A stretch of 64,000 nucleotides of DNA from Leptidea sinapis (lineage: Eukaryota; Arthropoda; Insecta; Lepidoptera; Pieridae). Below are positions 1-13,300 of the stretch, piece after piece. Numbering within the stretch: the first letter of the stretch is position 1; the number at the start of each line of letters is the position of its first letter. Both the position numbers and the translations under genes were made by a program. Location: assembly GCF_905404315.1 (NCBI RefSeq), contig NC_066288.1, forward strand, positions 13,478,501-13,542,500. Reading direction: 5' to 3'. The notes beneath the pieces are model-generated. The model was not told the DNA's origin. It did not search any database and saw nothing but the letters and a program-made list of their open reading frames with translations.

Positions 1-3000
1 ATCGTTCTCTGCACTCTCGAGAACCTCGGATACGATACCCATATTGCTAAAATCATTATTTTGGGCGGCGGCCATCTTGGATTTGAAAAATGATCACCAA
101 ATCATTCTCTGCACCCTCGAGAACCTCGGATACGATACCCAAAATCTAGTTATCATAATTTTGAGCGGCCGCCATCTTGAACTAAAAATGATCCCAAAAT
201 TGTTTTCTGCACCCTCGAGAACCTCGGACACGATATCCATATTGCTGAAAACATAATGGTTTGCGGCAGCCCTCTTGGATTTCTAAAATGATCGCAGAAT
301 TCTTCTCTGCACCCTCGAGAACCTCGGACACGATATCCATATTGCTGAAAACATAATTTTGTGCGGCGGCCATCTTGGATTAGAAAAATGATCACAAAAT
401 CGTTTTCAGCACCCTTGAGAATCTCGGATACGATTTCAATAATATAGTTATCATACTTTTGAGCGGCGGCCATCTTGGATTTGAAAAATGATCACAAAAT
501 CGTTCTCTGCACTCTCAACAACCTCGGATACGATACCCCTATTTTTGTGATGATAATCTTTCACGGCGGCCCTCTTGGATTTGAAAAATGATCACAAAAT
601 CGTTCTCAGCACCCTCGAGAACCTCGGATACGATACGCAAAATCTAGTTATCATAATTTTGAGCGGCGGCCATCTCGAACTAAAAATGATCCCAAAATTG
701 TTTTCTGCACCCTCGAGAACCTTGGACACGATATCCATATTTCTTAAATCATAATTTTGGGCGGCGGCCATCTTGGATTTGAAAAATGATCACCAAATCG
801 TTCTCTGCACCCTCGAGAACCTCGGATACGATACCCAAAATCTAGTTATCATAATTTTGAGCGGCCGCCATCTTGAACTTAAAATGATCCCAAAATTGTT
901 TCCTGCACCCTCGAGAACCTCGGACACGATATCCATATTGCTGAAAACATAATGGTTTGCGGCAGCCCTCTTGGATTTCTAAAATGATCGCAGAATTCTT
1001 CTCTGCACCCTCGAGAACCTCGGACACGATATCCATATTGCTGAAAACATAATTTTGTGCGGCGGCCATCTTGGATTAGAAAAATGATCACAAAATCGTT
1101 TTCAGCACCCTTGAGAATCTCGGATACGATTTCAATAATATAGTTATCATACTTTTGAGCGGCGGTCATCTTGGATTAGAAAAGTGATTACATAATCGTT
1201 CTCAGCACCCTCCAGAACCTAGGATACGATACCCATAATCTAGTTATCATACTTTTGAGCGACGGCCATCTTGGATTTAAAAATGATCACAAAATCGTTC
1301 TAAGCACCCTTGAGAACCTCGGATACGAAATCCATAATATAGTTATCATACTTTTGAGCGGCGGCCATCTTGGATTTGAAAAATGATCACAAAATCGTTC
1401 TTTGCACCCTCGAGAACCTCGGATACGATACCCATAATGTAGTTATCATAATTTTGAGCGGCGGCCATCTTGGATTTCAAAAATGTTCACAAAATCGTTC
1501 TGTGCACTCTCGAGAACTTCGGATACGATACCCATACTTTTGTGATCATAATCTTGCACGGAGGCCATCTCGGATTTAAAAATGATCCCAAAATTGTTTT
1601 CTGCACCCTCGAGAACCTCGGACACGATATCCATATTGCTAAAATCATAATTTTGTGTGGCGGCCATCTTGGATTTGAAAAATGATCACAAAATCGTTCT
1701 CTGCACTCTCGAGAACCTCGGATACGATACCCATATTGCTAAAATCATAATTTTGGGCGGCGGCCATATTGGATTTGAAAAATGATCACCAAATCGTTCT
1801 CTGCACTCTCGAGAACCTCGGATACGATACACATATTGCTAAAATCATAATTTTGGGCGGCGGCCATCTTGGATTTGAAAAATGATCACCAAATCATTCT
1901 CTGCACCCTCGAGAACCTCGGATACGATACCCAAAATCTAGTTATCATAATTTTGAGCGGCCGCCATCTTGAACTAAAAATGATCCCAAAATTGTTTTCT
2001 GCACCCTCGAGAACCTCGGACACGATATCCATATTGCTGAAAACATAATGGTTTGCGGCAGCCCTCTTGGATTTCTAAAATGATCGCAGAATTCTTCTCT
2101 GCACCCTCGAGAACCTCGGACACGATATCCATATTGCTGAAAACATAATTTTGTGCGGCGGCCATCTTGGATTAGAAAAATGATCACAAAATCGTTTTCA
2201 GCACCCTTGAGAATCTCGGATACGATTTCAATAATATAGTTATCATACTTTTGAGCGGCGGCCATCTTGGATTTGAAAATTGATCACAAAATCGTTCTCT
2301 GCACTCTCAACAACCTCGGATACGATACCCCTATTTTTGTGATGATAATCTTTCACGGCGGCCCTCTTGGATTTGAAAAATGATCACAAAATCGTTCTCA
2401 GCACCCTCGAGAACCTCGGATACGATACGCAAAATCTAGTTATCATAATTTTGAGCGGCGGCCATCTCGAACTAAAAATGATCCCAAAATTGTTTTCTGC
2501 ACCCTCGAGAACCTTGGACACGATATCCATATTTCTTAAATCATAATTTTGGGCGGCGGCCATCTTGGATTTGAAAAATGATCACCAAATCGTTCTCTGC
2601 ACCCTCGAGAACCTCGGATACGATACTCAAAATCTAGTTATCATAATTTTGAGCGGCCGCCATCTTGAACTAAAAATGATCCCAAAATTGTTTTCTGCAC
2701 CCTCGAGAACCTCGGACACGATATCCATATTGCTGAAAACATAATGGTTTGCGGCAGCCCTCTTGGATTTCTAAAATGATCGCAGAATTCTTCTCTGCAC
2801 CCTCGAGAACCTCGGACACGATATCCATATTGCTGAAAACATAATTTTGTGCGGCGGCCATCTTGGATTAGAAAAATGATCACAAAATCGTTTTCAGCAC
2901 CCTTGAGAATCTCGGATACGATTTCAATAATATAGTTATCATACTTTTGAGCGGCGGTCACCTTGGATTAGAAAAGTGATTACATAATCGTTCTCAGCAC

Positions 3001-3362
3001 CCTCCAGAACCTAGGATACGATACCCATAATCTAGTTATCATACTTTTGAGCGACGGCCATCTTGGATTTAAAAATGATCACAAAATCGTTTTAAGCACC
3101 CTTGAGAACCTCGGATACGAAATCCATAATATAGTTATCATACTTTTGAGCGGCGGCCATCTTGGATTTGAAAAATGATCACAAAATCGTTCTTTGCAAC
3201 CTCGAGAACCTCGGATACGATACCCATAATGTAGTTATCATAATTTTGAGCGGCGGCCATCTTGGATTTCAAAAATGTTCACAAAATCGTTCTGTGCACT
3301 CTCGAGAACATCGGATACGATACCCATATTTTTGTGATCATAATCTTGCACGGAGGCCATCC
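1..3362. repeat. 1,792-bp higher-order duplication (18 monomers), with internal 696-bp unit
   Basis: Bases 1-1570 recur at 1793-3362 with no net length change. The match stops where 3363 onward reads CCTGGATTTATAAATGATT instead of CTCGGATTTAAAAATGATC. Inside each copy a seven-monomer unit of 696 bp is repeated: the sequence at 153-473 recurs near 849-1169, and 1945-2265 recurs at 2641-2961. Single-base differences (for example CCATATTGG at 1765, and GTCATCTTGG at 1166 against GTCACCTTGG at 2958) show the copies are old enough to have diverged slightly. Confidence 0.8.
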
Positions 3363-6300
3363 TGGATTTATAAATGATTCCAAAATTGTTTTCCGCACCC
3401 TCGAGAACCTCGGACACGATATCCATTTTGCTGAAAACATAATTTTGTGCGGCGGCCATCTTGGATTAGAAAAATGATCACAAAATCGTTCTCAGCACCC
3501 CCGAGAACCTCGGATACGATACCCATAATGTATTTATCATACTTTTGAGCGGAAACCATCTTGGAATAGAAAAATGATCACAAAATCGTTCTCAGCACCC
3601 TCAAAAAACTTGGATTCGATACCCATAATGTAGTTATCAAACATCTGAGCGGCGGCCATCTTGGATTTGAAAACTGATCACAAAATCGTTCTCTGCACCC
3701 TCGAGAGCCTCGGATACGATACCCATAATCTAGTTATCATACTTTTGAGCGGCGGCCATCTTGGATTTGAAAAATGATCACAAAATCGTTCTTTGCACCC
3801 TCGAGAACCTCGGATACGATACCCATAATGTAGTTATCATAATTTTGAGCGGCGGCCATCTTGGATTTCAAAAATGTTCACAAAATCGTTCTGTGCACTC
3901 TCGAGAACTTCGGATACGATACCCATATTTTTGTGATCATAATCTTGCACGGAGGCCATCTCGGATTTAAAAATGATCCCAAAATTGTTTTCTGCACCCT
4001 CGAGAACCTCGGGCACGATATCCATATTGCTAAAATCATAATTTTGTGCGGCGGCCATCTTGGATTTGAAAAATGATCATCAAATCGTTCTCTGCACCCT
4101 TAAGAACCTCGGATACGATACCCATAATCTAGTTATCATACTTTTGAGTGGCGACCATCTCGGATTTAAAAATGATCGCAGAATTCTTCTCTGCACCCTC
4201 GAGAAACTCGGACACGATATCCATATTGCTAAAATCATAATTTTGTGCGGCGGCCGTCTTGGTTTTGAAAAATAATCACCAAATCGTTCTCTGCACCCTC
4301 GAGAACCTCGGGTACGATATCCATGTTGCTGAAATCATAATTTTGTGCGGCGGTCATCTTGGATTAGAAAAGTGATTACAAAATCGTTCTCAGCACCCTC
4401 GAGAACCTAGGATACGATACCCATAATCTAGTTATCATACTTTTGAGCGACGGCCATCTTGGATTTAAAAATGATCACCAAATCGTTCTCTGCACCCTCG
4501 AGAACCTCGGATACGATACCCATAATCTAGATATCATACTTTTGAGCGGCGGCCATCTCGGATTTAAAAATGATCCAAAAATTGTTTTCTGCACCCTCGA
4601 GAACCTCGGATACGATACCCATATTTTTGTGATCATAATCTTGCACGGCAGACCTCTTGGATTTGAAAAATGATCACCAAATCGTTCTCTGCACCCTCGA
4701 GAACCTCGGATACGATACCCATAATCTAGATATCATACTTTTCAGCGGCGGCCATCTCGGATTTAAAAATGATCCAAAAATTGTTTTCTGCACCCTCGAG
4801 AACCTCGGACACGATATCCATATTGCTGAAAACATAATGGTTTGCGGCAGCCCTCTTGGATTTCTAAAATGATCGCAGAATTCTTCTATGCACCCTCGAG
4901 AACCTCGGACACGATATCCATATTGCTAAAATCATAATTTTGTGCGGCGGCCGTCTTGGATTAGAATAGTGATTACAAAATCGTTCTCAGCACCCTCGAG
5001 AACCTAGGATACGATACCCATAATCTAGTTATCATACTTTTGAGCAACGGCCATCCTGGATTTAAAAATGATTCCAAAATTGTTTTTCCGCACCCTCGGA
5101 ACCTCGGACACGATATCCATTTTGCTGAAAACATAATTTTGTGCGGCGGCCATCTTGGATTAGAAAAATGATCACAAAATCGTTCTCAGCACCCCCGAGA
5201 ACCTCGGATACGATACCCATAATGTATTTATCATACTTTTGAGCGGAAACCATCTTGGAATAGAAAAATGATCACAAAATCGTTCTCAGCACCCTCAAAA
5301 AACTTGGATTCGATACCCATAATGTAGTTATCATACTTTTGAGCGGCGGCCATCTTGGATTTGAAAACTGATCACAAAATCGTTCACTGCACCCTCGAGA
5401 GCCTCGGATACGATACCCATTATCTAGTTATCATACTTTTGAGCGGCGGCCATCTTGGATTTGAAAAATGATCACAAAATCGTTCTTTGCACCCTCGAGA
5501 ACCTCGGATACGATACCCATAATGTAGTTATCATAATTTTGAGCGGCGGCCATCTTGGATTTCAAAAATGTTCACAAAATCGTTCTGTGCACTCTCGAGA
5601 ACTTCGGATACGATACCCATATTTTTGTGATCATAATCTTGCACGGAGGCCATCTCGGATTTAAATTGATCCCAAAATTGTTTTCTGCACCCTCGAGAAC
5701 CTCGGGCACGATATCCATATTGCTAAAATCATAATTTTGTGCGGCGGCCATCTTGGATTTGAAAAATGATCATCAAATCGTTCTCTGCACCCTTAAGAAC
5801 CTCGGATACGATACCCATAATCTAGTTATCATACTTTTGAGTGGCGACCATCTCGGATTTAAAAATGATCGCAGAATTCTTCTCTGCACCCTCGAGAACC
5901 TCGGACACGATATCCATATTGCTAAAATCATAATTTTGTGCGGCGGCCGTCTTGGTTTTGAAAAATAATCACCAAATCGTTCTCTGCACCCTCGAGAACC
6001 TCGGGTACGATATCCATGTTGCTGAAATCATAATTTTGTGCGGCGGTCATCTTGGATTAGAAAAGTGATTACAAAATCGTTCTCAGCACCCTCGAGAACC
6101 TAGGATACGATACCCATAATCTAGTTATCATACTTTTGAGCGACGGCCATCTTGGATTTAAAAATGATCACCAAATCGTTCTCAGCACCCTCGAGAACCT
6201 CGGATACGATACCCATAATCTAGATATCATACTTTTGAGCGGCGGCCATCTCGGATTTAAAAATGATCCAAAAATTGTTTTCTGCACCCTCGAGAACCTC

Positions 6301-6363
6301 GGATACGATACCCATATTTTTGTGATCATAATCTTACACGGCGGCCCTCTTGGATTTGAAAAA
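3360..6363. repeat. 1,693-bp higher-order duplication (17 monomers)
   Basis: The block at about 3360-4670 recurs at about 5053-6363. Shared rare variants tie the copies together: GAGCGGAAACCATCTTGG at 3550 and 5243, CCCTTAAGAACC at 4098 and 5791, GAGTGGCGACCATCTC at 4146 and 5839, and GGCGGCCGTCTTGG at 4249 and 5942. Bases 4670-5053 are the end of the first unit and carry the TTTCTAAAATGATCGCAG class. Differences are scattered substitutions and a one-base indel near 5098. Confidence 0.8.
3756..3855 (+). repeat. Exemplar 100-bp satellite monomer
   Basis: This is a typical full-length monomer, measured from CCATCTTGGATTT to the base before the next CCATCTTGG. It shows the fixed landmarks: GCCATCTTGG at the junction with the previous monomer, AATGATCACAAAATCG, CACCCTCGAGAACCTCGG, ATACGATACCCATAAT, and the terminal TTTTGAGCGGCGG. 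It contains six CpG dinucleotides. Because 100 is not a multiple of three while 99 is, the reading frame drifts between monomers, and the short open frames across the array are by-products of the repeat. Confidence 0.9.
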
Positions 6364-6429
6364 TGATCACAAAATCGTTCTCAGCACCCTCGAGAACCTT
6401 GGATACGATACCCATAATTTAGTTATCAT

Positions 6430-7935
6430 ACTTTTGAGCGGCGGCCATCTTGGATTTCAAAAATGTTCACAAAATCGTTCTGTGCACTCTCGAGAACTTC
6501 GGATACGATACCCATACTTTTGTGATCATAATCTTGCACGGAGGCCATCTCGGATTTAAAAATGATCCCAAAATTGTTTTCTGCACCCTCGAGAACCTCG
6601 GACACGATATCCATATTGCTAAAATCATAATTTTGTGCGGCGGCCATCTTGGATTTGAAAAATGATCACAAAATCGTTCTCTGCACTCTCGAGAACCTCG
6701 GATACGATACCCATATTGCTAAAATCATAATTTTGGGCGGCGGCCATCTTGGATTTGAAAAATGATCACCAAATCGTTCTCTGCACTCTCGAGAACCTCG
6801 GATACGATACCCATATTGCTAAAATCATAATTTTGGGCGGCGGCCATCTTGGATTTGAAAAATGATCACCAAATCATTCTCTGCACCCTCGAGAACCTCG
6901 GATACGATACCCAAAATCTAGTTATCATAATTTTGAGCGGCCGCCATCTTGAACTAAAAATGATCCCAAAATTGTTTTCTGCACCCTCGAGAACCTCGGA
7001 CACGATATCCATATTGCTGAAAACATAATGGTTTGCGGCAGCCCTCTTGGATTTCTAAAATGATCGCAGAATTCTTCTCTGCACCCTCGAGAACCTCGGA
7101 CACGATATCCATATTGCTGAAAACATAATTTTGTGCGGCGGCCATCTTGGATTAGAAAAATGATCACAAAATCGTTTTCAGCACCCTTGAGAATCTCGGA
7201 TACGATTTCAATAATATAGTTATCATACTTTTGAGCGGCGGCCATCTTGGATTTGAAAAATGATCACAAAATCGTTCTCTGCACTCTCAACAACCTCGGA
7301 TACGATAACCCTATTTTTGTGATGATAATCTTTCACGGCGGCCCTCTTGGATTTGAAAAATGATCACAAAATCGTTCTCAGCACCCTCGAGAACCTCGGA
7401 TACGATACGCAAAATCTAGTTATCATAATTTTGAGCGGCGGCCATCTCGAACTAAAAATGATCCCAAAATTGTTTTCTGCACCCTCGAGAACCTTGGACA
7501 CGATATCCATATTTCTTAAATCATAATTTTGGGCGGCGGCCATCTTGGATTTGAAAAATGATCACCAAATCGTTCTCTGCACCCTCGAGAACCTCGGATA
7601 CGATACCCAAAATCTAGTTATCATAATTTTGAGCGGCCGCCATCTTGAACTAAAAATGATCCCAAAATTGTTTTCTGCACCCTCGAGAACCTCGGACACG
7701 ATATCCATATTGCTGAAAACATAATGGTTTGCGGCAGCCCTCTTGGATTTCTAAAATGATCGCAGAATTCTTCTCTGCACCCTCGAGAACCTCGGACACG
7801 ATATCCATATTGCTGAAAACATAATTTTGTGCGGCGGCCATCTTGGATTAGAAAAATGATCACAAAATCGTTTACAGCACCCTTGAGAATCTCGGATACG
7901 ATTTCAATAATATAGTTATCATACTTTTGAGCGGC
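6430..7935. repeat. Copy of the 1.45-2.96 kb block, displaced by 4,980 bp
   Basis: This block matches 1450-2955 at a constant offset of 4,980 bp (50 monomers). Shared rare variants include TTCAAAAATGTTCACAAAA, TTCTGTGCACTCTCGAGAAC, GAGCGGCCGCCATCTTG and GATTTCAATAATATAG. It therefore contains both copies of the 696-bp seven-monomer unit. Homology ends near 7935, where this copy continues with GCGGCGGCCATCTTGG and the source has GCGGCGGTCACCTTGG. Confidence 0.75.
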
Positions 7936-10360
7936 GGCCATCTTGGATTTGAAAAATGATCACAAAATCGTTCTCTGCACTCTCAACAACCTCGGATACG
8001 ATACCCCAATTTTTGTGATGATAATCTTGCACGGCGGCCATCTAGGATTTGAAAAATGATCCCAAAATGGTTTTCTGCACCCTCGAAAAACTCAGATACG
8101 ATACCCATAATCTAGTTATCATACTTTTGAGCGGCGGCCATCTTGGATTTGAAAAATGATCACAAATTCGTTCTCTGCAACCTCGAGAATCTCTGATGAG
8201 ATATCCATAATGTTGTTATCATAATTTTGAGCGGCGGCCATCTCGGATTTAAAAATGATCCCAAAATTGTTTTCTGCACCCTCGAGAACCTCGGACACGA
8301 TATCCATATTGCTGAAAATATAATTTTGTGCGGCTGCCATCTTGGTAGTTATCATACTTCTGATCGGCGGCCATGTTGGATTTCAAAACTGATCACAAAA
8401 TCGTTCCAAGCACCCTCGAGAACCTCGGATACGATACCCATAATGTAAATATCATACTTTTAAGCGGCGGCTAATTTCGATTTGAAAAATGATCACAAAA
8501 TCGTTCTCTGCATACTCGAGAACCTCGGATACGCTACCCATAATGTAGTTATAATAATATTGAGCGGCGGCCATCTTGTATTTCAAAAATGATCACAAAA
8601 TCGTTCTGTGCACTCTCGAGAACCTCGGATACGATACCCATATTGCTAAAATCATAATTTTGGGCGGCGGCCATCTTGGATTTGAAAAATGATCACCAAA
8701 TCGTTCTCTGCACTCTCGAGAACCTCGGATACGATACCCATATTGCTAAAATCATAATTTTGGGCGGCGGCCATCTTGGATTTGAAAAATGATCACCAAA
8801 TCATTCTCTGCACCCTCGAGAACCTCGGATACGATACCCAAAATCTAGTTATCATAATTTTGAGCGGCCGCCATCTTGAACTAAAAATGATCCCAAAATT
8901 GTTTTCTGCACCCTCGAGAACCTCGGACACGATATCCATATTGCTGAAAACATAATGGTTTGCGGCAGCCCTCTTGGATTTCTAAAATGATCGCAGAATT
9001 CTTCTCTGCACCCTCGAGAACCTCGGACACGTTATCCATATTGCTGAAAACATAATTTTGTGCGGCGGCCATCTTGGATTAGAAAAATGATCACAAAATC
9101 GTTTTCAGCACCCTTGAGAATCTCGGATACGATTTCAATAATATAGTTATCATACTTTTGAGCGGCGGCCATCTTGGATTTGAAAAATGATCACAAAATC
9201 GTTCTCTGCACTCTCAACAACCTCGGATACGATACCCCTATTTTTGTGATGATAATCTTTCACGGCGGCCCTCTTGGATTTGAAAAATGATCACAAAATC
9301 GTTCTCAGCACCCTCGAGAACCTCGGATACGATACGCAAAATCTAGTTATCATAATTTTGAGCGGCGGCCATCTCGAACTAAAAATGATCCCAAAATTGT
9401 TTTCTGCACCCTCGAGAACCTTGGACACGATATCCATATTTCTTAAATCATAATTTTGGGCGGCGGCCATCTTGGATTTGAAAAATGATCACCAAATCGT
9501 TCTCTGCACCCTCGAGAACCTCGGATACGATACCCAAAATCTAGTTATCATAATTTTGAGCGGCCGCCATCTTGAACTAAAAATGATCCCAAAATTGTTT
9601 TCTGCACCCTCGAGAACCTCGGACACGATATCCATATTGCTGAAAACATAATGGTTTGCGGCAGCCCTCTTGGATTTCTAAAATGATCGCAGAATTCTTC
9701 TCTGCACCCTCGAGAACCTCGGACACGATATCCATATTGCTGAAAACATAATTTTGTGCGGCGGCCATCTTGGATTAGAAAAATGATCACAAAATCGTTT
9801 ACAGCACCCTTGAGAATCTCGGATACGATACCCAAAATCTAGTTATCATACTTTTGAGCGGCGGCCATCTTGGATTTGAAAAATGATCACAAATTCGTTC
9901 TCTGCAACCTCGAGAATCTCTGATGAGATACCCATAATGTTGTTATCATAATTTTGAGCGGCGGCCATCTCGGATTTAAAAATGATCCCAAAATTGTTTT
10001 CTGCACCCTCGAGAACCTCGGACACGATATCCATATTGCTGAAAATATAATTTTGTGCGGCTGCCATCTTGGTAGTTATCATACTTCTGATCGGCGGCCA
10101 TGTTGGATTTCAAAACTGATCACAAAATCGTTCCCAGCACCCTCGAGAACCTCGGATACGATACCCATAATGTAAATATCATACTTTTAAGCGGCGGCTA
10201 ATTTCGATTTGAAAAATGATCACAAAATCGTTCTCTGCATACTCGAGAACCTCGGATACGCTACCCATAATGTAGTTATAATAATATTGAGCGGCGGCCA
10301 TCTTGTATTTCAAAAATGATCACAAAATCGTTCTGTGCACTCTCGAGAACCTCGGATAAG
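6700..10360. repeat. 1,927-bp tandem duplication with a two-monomer loss in the second copy
   Basis: Copy 1 is about 6700-8627 and copy 2 about 8627-10360. From 6954 to about 7899 the offset is 1,927 bp. From about 8100 it is 1,727 bp, so copy 2 lacks exactly 200 bp (two monomers) that copy 1 holds at about 7900-8100. Unusual shared monomers at 8340-8600 and 10070-10320 (GGTAGTTATCATACTTCTGA, CTAATTTCGATTTG, ATAATAATATTGAGCGG) confirm common descent. Confidence 0.78.
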
Positions 10361-13300
10361 ATACCCATATTTTTGTGATCTTAATCTTGCACGGCGGCCA
10401 TCTCGGATTTAAAAATGATCCCAAAATTGTTTTCTGTACTCTCGAGAACCTGGGACACGATATCCATATTGCTAAAATCATAATTTTGTGCGGCGGCCAT
10501 CTTGGATTTGAAAAATGATCACCAAATCGTTCTCTGCACCCTCGAGAACCTCGGGTACGATACCCATAATCTAGTTATCATACTTTTGAGCGGCGGCCAT
10601 CTTGGATTTAAAAATGATCCCAAAATTGTTTTCTGCACCCTCGAGAACCTCGGATACGATACCCATAATGTAGTTATCATAATTTTGAGCGGCGGCCATC
10701 TTGGATTTCAAAAATGATCACTAAATCGTTCTTTGCACTCTCGAGAACTTCGGATACGATACCCATATTTTTGTGATCATAATCTTGCACGGAGGCCATC
10801 TCGGATTTAAAAATGATCCCAAAATTGTTTTCTGCACCCTCGAGAACCTCGGACACGATATCCATATTGCTAAAATCATAATTTTGTGCGGCGGCCATCT
10901 TGGATTTAAAAATGATCTCAAAATTGTTTTCTGCACCCTCGAGAACCTCGGACACGATATCCATATTGCTGAAAACATAATGGTTTGCGGCAGCCCTCTT
11001 GGATTTCTAAAATGATCGAAGAATTCTTCTCTGCACCCTCGAGAACCTCGGACACGATATCCATATTGCTAAAATCATAATTTTGTGTGGCGGCCGTCTT
11101 GGTTTTGAAAAATAATCACCAAATCGTTCTCTGCACCCTCGAGAACCTCGGGTAGGATATCCATGTTGCTGAAATCATAATTTTGTACGGCGGCCATCTT
11201 GGATTAGAAAAGTGATTACAAAATCGTTCTCAGCAAACTCGAGAACCTCGGACACGATATCCATATTGCTGAAAACATAATTTTGTGCGGCGGCCATCTT
11301 GGATTAGAAAAATGATCACAAAATCGTTCTCAGCACCCTCGAGAACCTCGGATACGATACCCATAATGTATTTATCATACATTTGAGCAGCAACCATCTT
11401 GGATTAGAAAAATGATCACAAAATCGTTCTCAGCACCCTCGAGAACCTCGGATACGATACCCCTAATGTATTTATCATACTTTTGAGCGGCAGCCATCTT
11501 GGATTTGAAAAATGATCACAAAAACGTTCTCTGCACTCTCAAGAACCTCGGATACGATACCAATATTTTTGTGATCATATTCTTGTACGCGGCCATCTTG
11601 GATTTGAAAAATGATCACAAAATCGGTCTCTGCATACTCGAGAACCTCGGATACGATACCCATAATGTAGTTATAATAATATTGAGCGGCGGCCATCTTG
11701 TATTTCAAAAATGATCACAAAATCGTTCTTGCACTCTCGAGAACCTCGGATAAGATACCCATATTTTTGTGATCATAATCTTGCACGGCGGCCATCTCGG
11801 GTTTAAAAATGATCCCAAAATTGTTTTCTGTACTCTCGAGAACCTGGGACACGATATCCATATTGCTAAAATCATAATTTTGTGCGGCGGCCATCTTGGA
11901 TTTGAAAAATGATCACCAAATCGTTCTCTGCACCCTCGAGAACCTCGGGTACGATACCCATAATCTAGTTATCATACTTTTGAGCGGCGGCCATCTTGGA
12001 TTAAAAAATGATCCCAAAATTGTTTTCTGCACCCTCGAGAACCTCGGATACGATATCCATATTGCTGAAAACATAATGGTTTGCGGCAGCCCTCTTGGAT
12101 TTCTAAAATGATCGCAGAATTCTTCTCTGCACCCTCGAGAACCTCGGACACGATATCCATATTGCTGAAAACATAATTTTGTGCGGCGGCCATCTTGGAT
12201 TAGAAAAATGATCACAAAATCGTTTTCAGCACCCTTGAGAATCTCGGATACGATTTCAATAATATAGTTATCATACTTTTGAGCGGCGGCCATCTTGGAT
12301 TTGAAAAATGATCACAAAATCGTTCTCTGCACTCTCAACAACCTCGGATACGATACCCCTATTTTTGTGATGATAATCTTTCACGGCGGCCCTCTTGGAT
12401 TTGAAAAATGATCACAAAATCGTTCTCAGCACCCTCGAGAACCTCGGATACGATACGCAAAATCTAGTTATCATAATTTTGAGCGGCGGCCATCTCGAAC
12501 TAAAAATGATCCCAAAATTGTTTTCTGCACCCTCGAGAACCTCGGACACGATATCCATATTGCTGAAAACATAATGGTTTGCGGCAGCCCTCTTGGATTT
12601 CTAAAATGATCGCAGAATTCTTCTCTGCACCCTCGAGAACCTCGGACACGATATCCATATTGCTGAAAACATAATTTTGTGCGGCGGCCATCTTGGATTA
12701 GAAAAATGATCACAAAATCGTTTTCAGCATTCTTGAGAATCTCGGATACGATTTCAATAATATAGTTATCATACTTTTGAGCGGCGGCCATCTTGGATTT
12801 GAAAAATGATCACAAAATCATTCTCTGCACTCTCAACAACCTCGGATACGATACCCCAATTTTTGTGATGATAATCTTGCACGGCGGCCATCTAGGATTT
12901 GAAAAATGATCCCAAAATGGTTTTCTGCACCCTCGAGAACCTCGGATACGATACCCATAATGTAGTTATCATAATTTTGAGCGGCGGCCATCTTGGATTT
13001 CAAAAATGATCACTAAATCGTTCTTTGCACTCTCGAGAACTTCGGATACGATACCCATATTTTTGTGATCATAATCTTGCACGGAGGCCATCTTTGATTT
13101 AAAAATGATCCCAAAATTTTTTTCTGCACCCTCGAGAACCTCGGACACGATATCCATATTGCTAAAATCATAATTTTGTGCGGCGGCCATCTTGGATTTG
13201 AAAAATGATCACTTAAGAACCTCGGATTCGATACCCATAATCTAGTTATTATACTTTTGAGCGGCGGCCATCTAGGATTTAAAAATGATCTCAAAATTGT

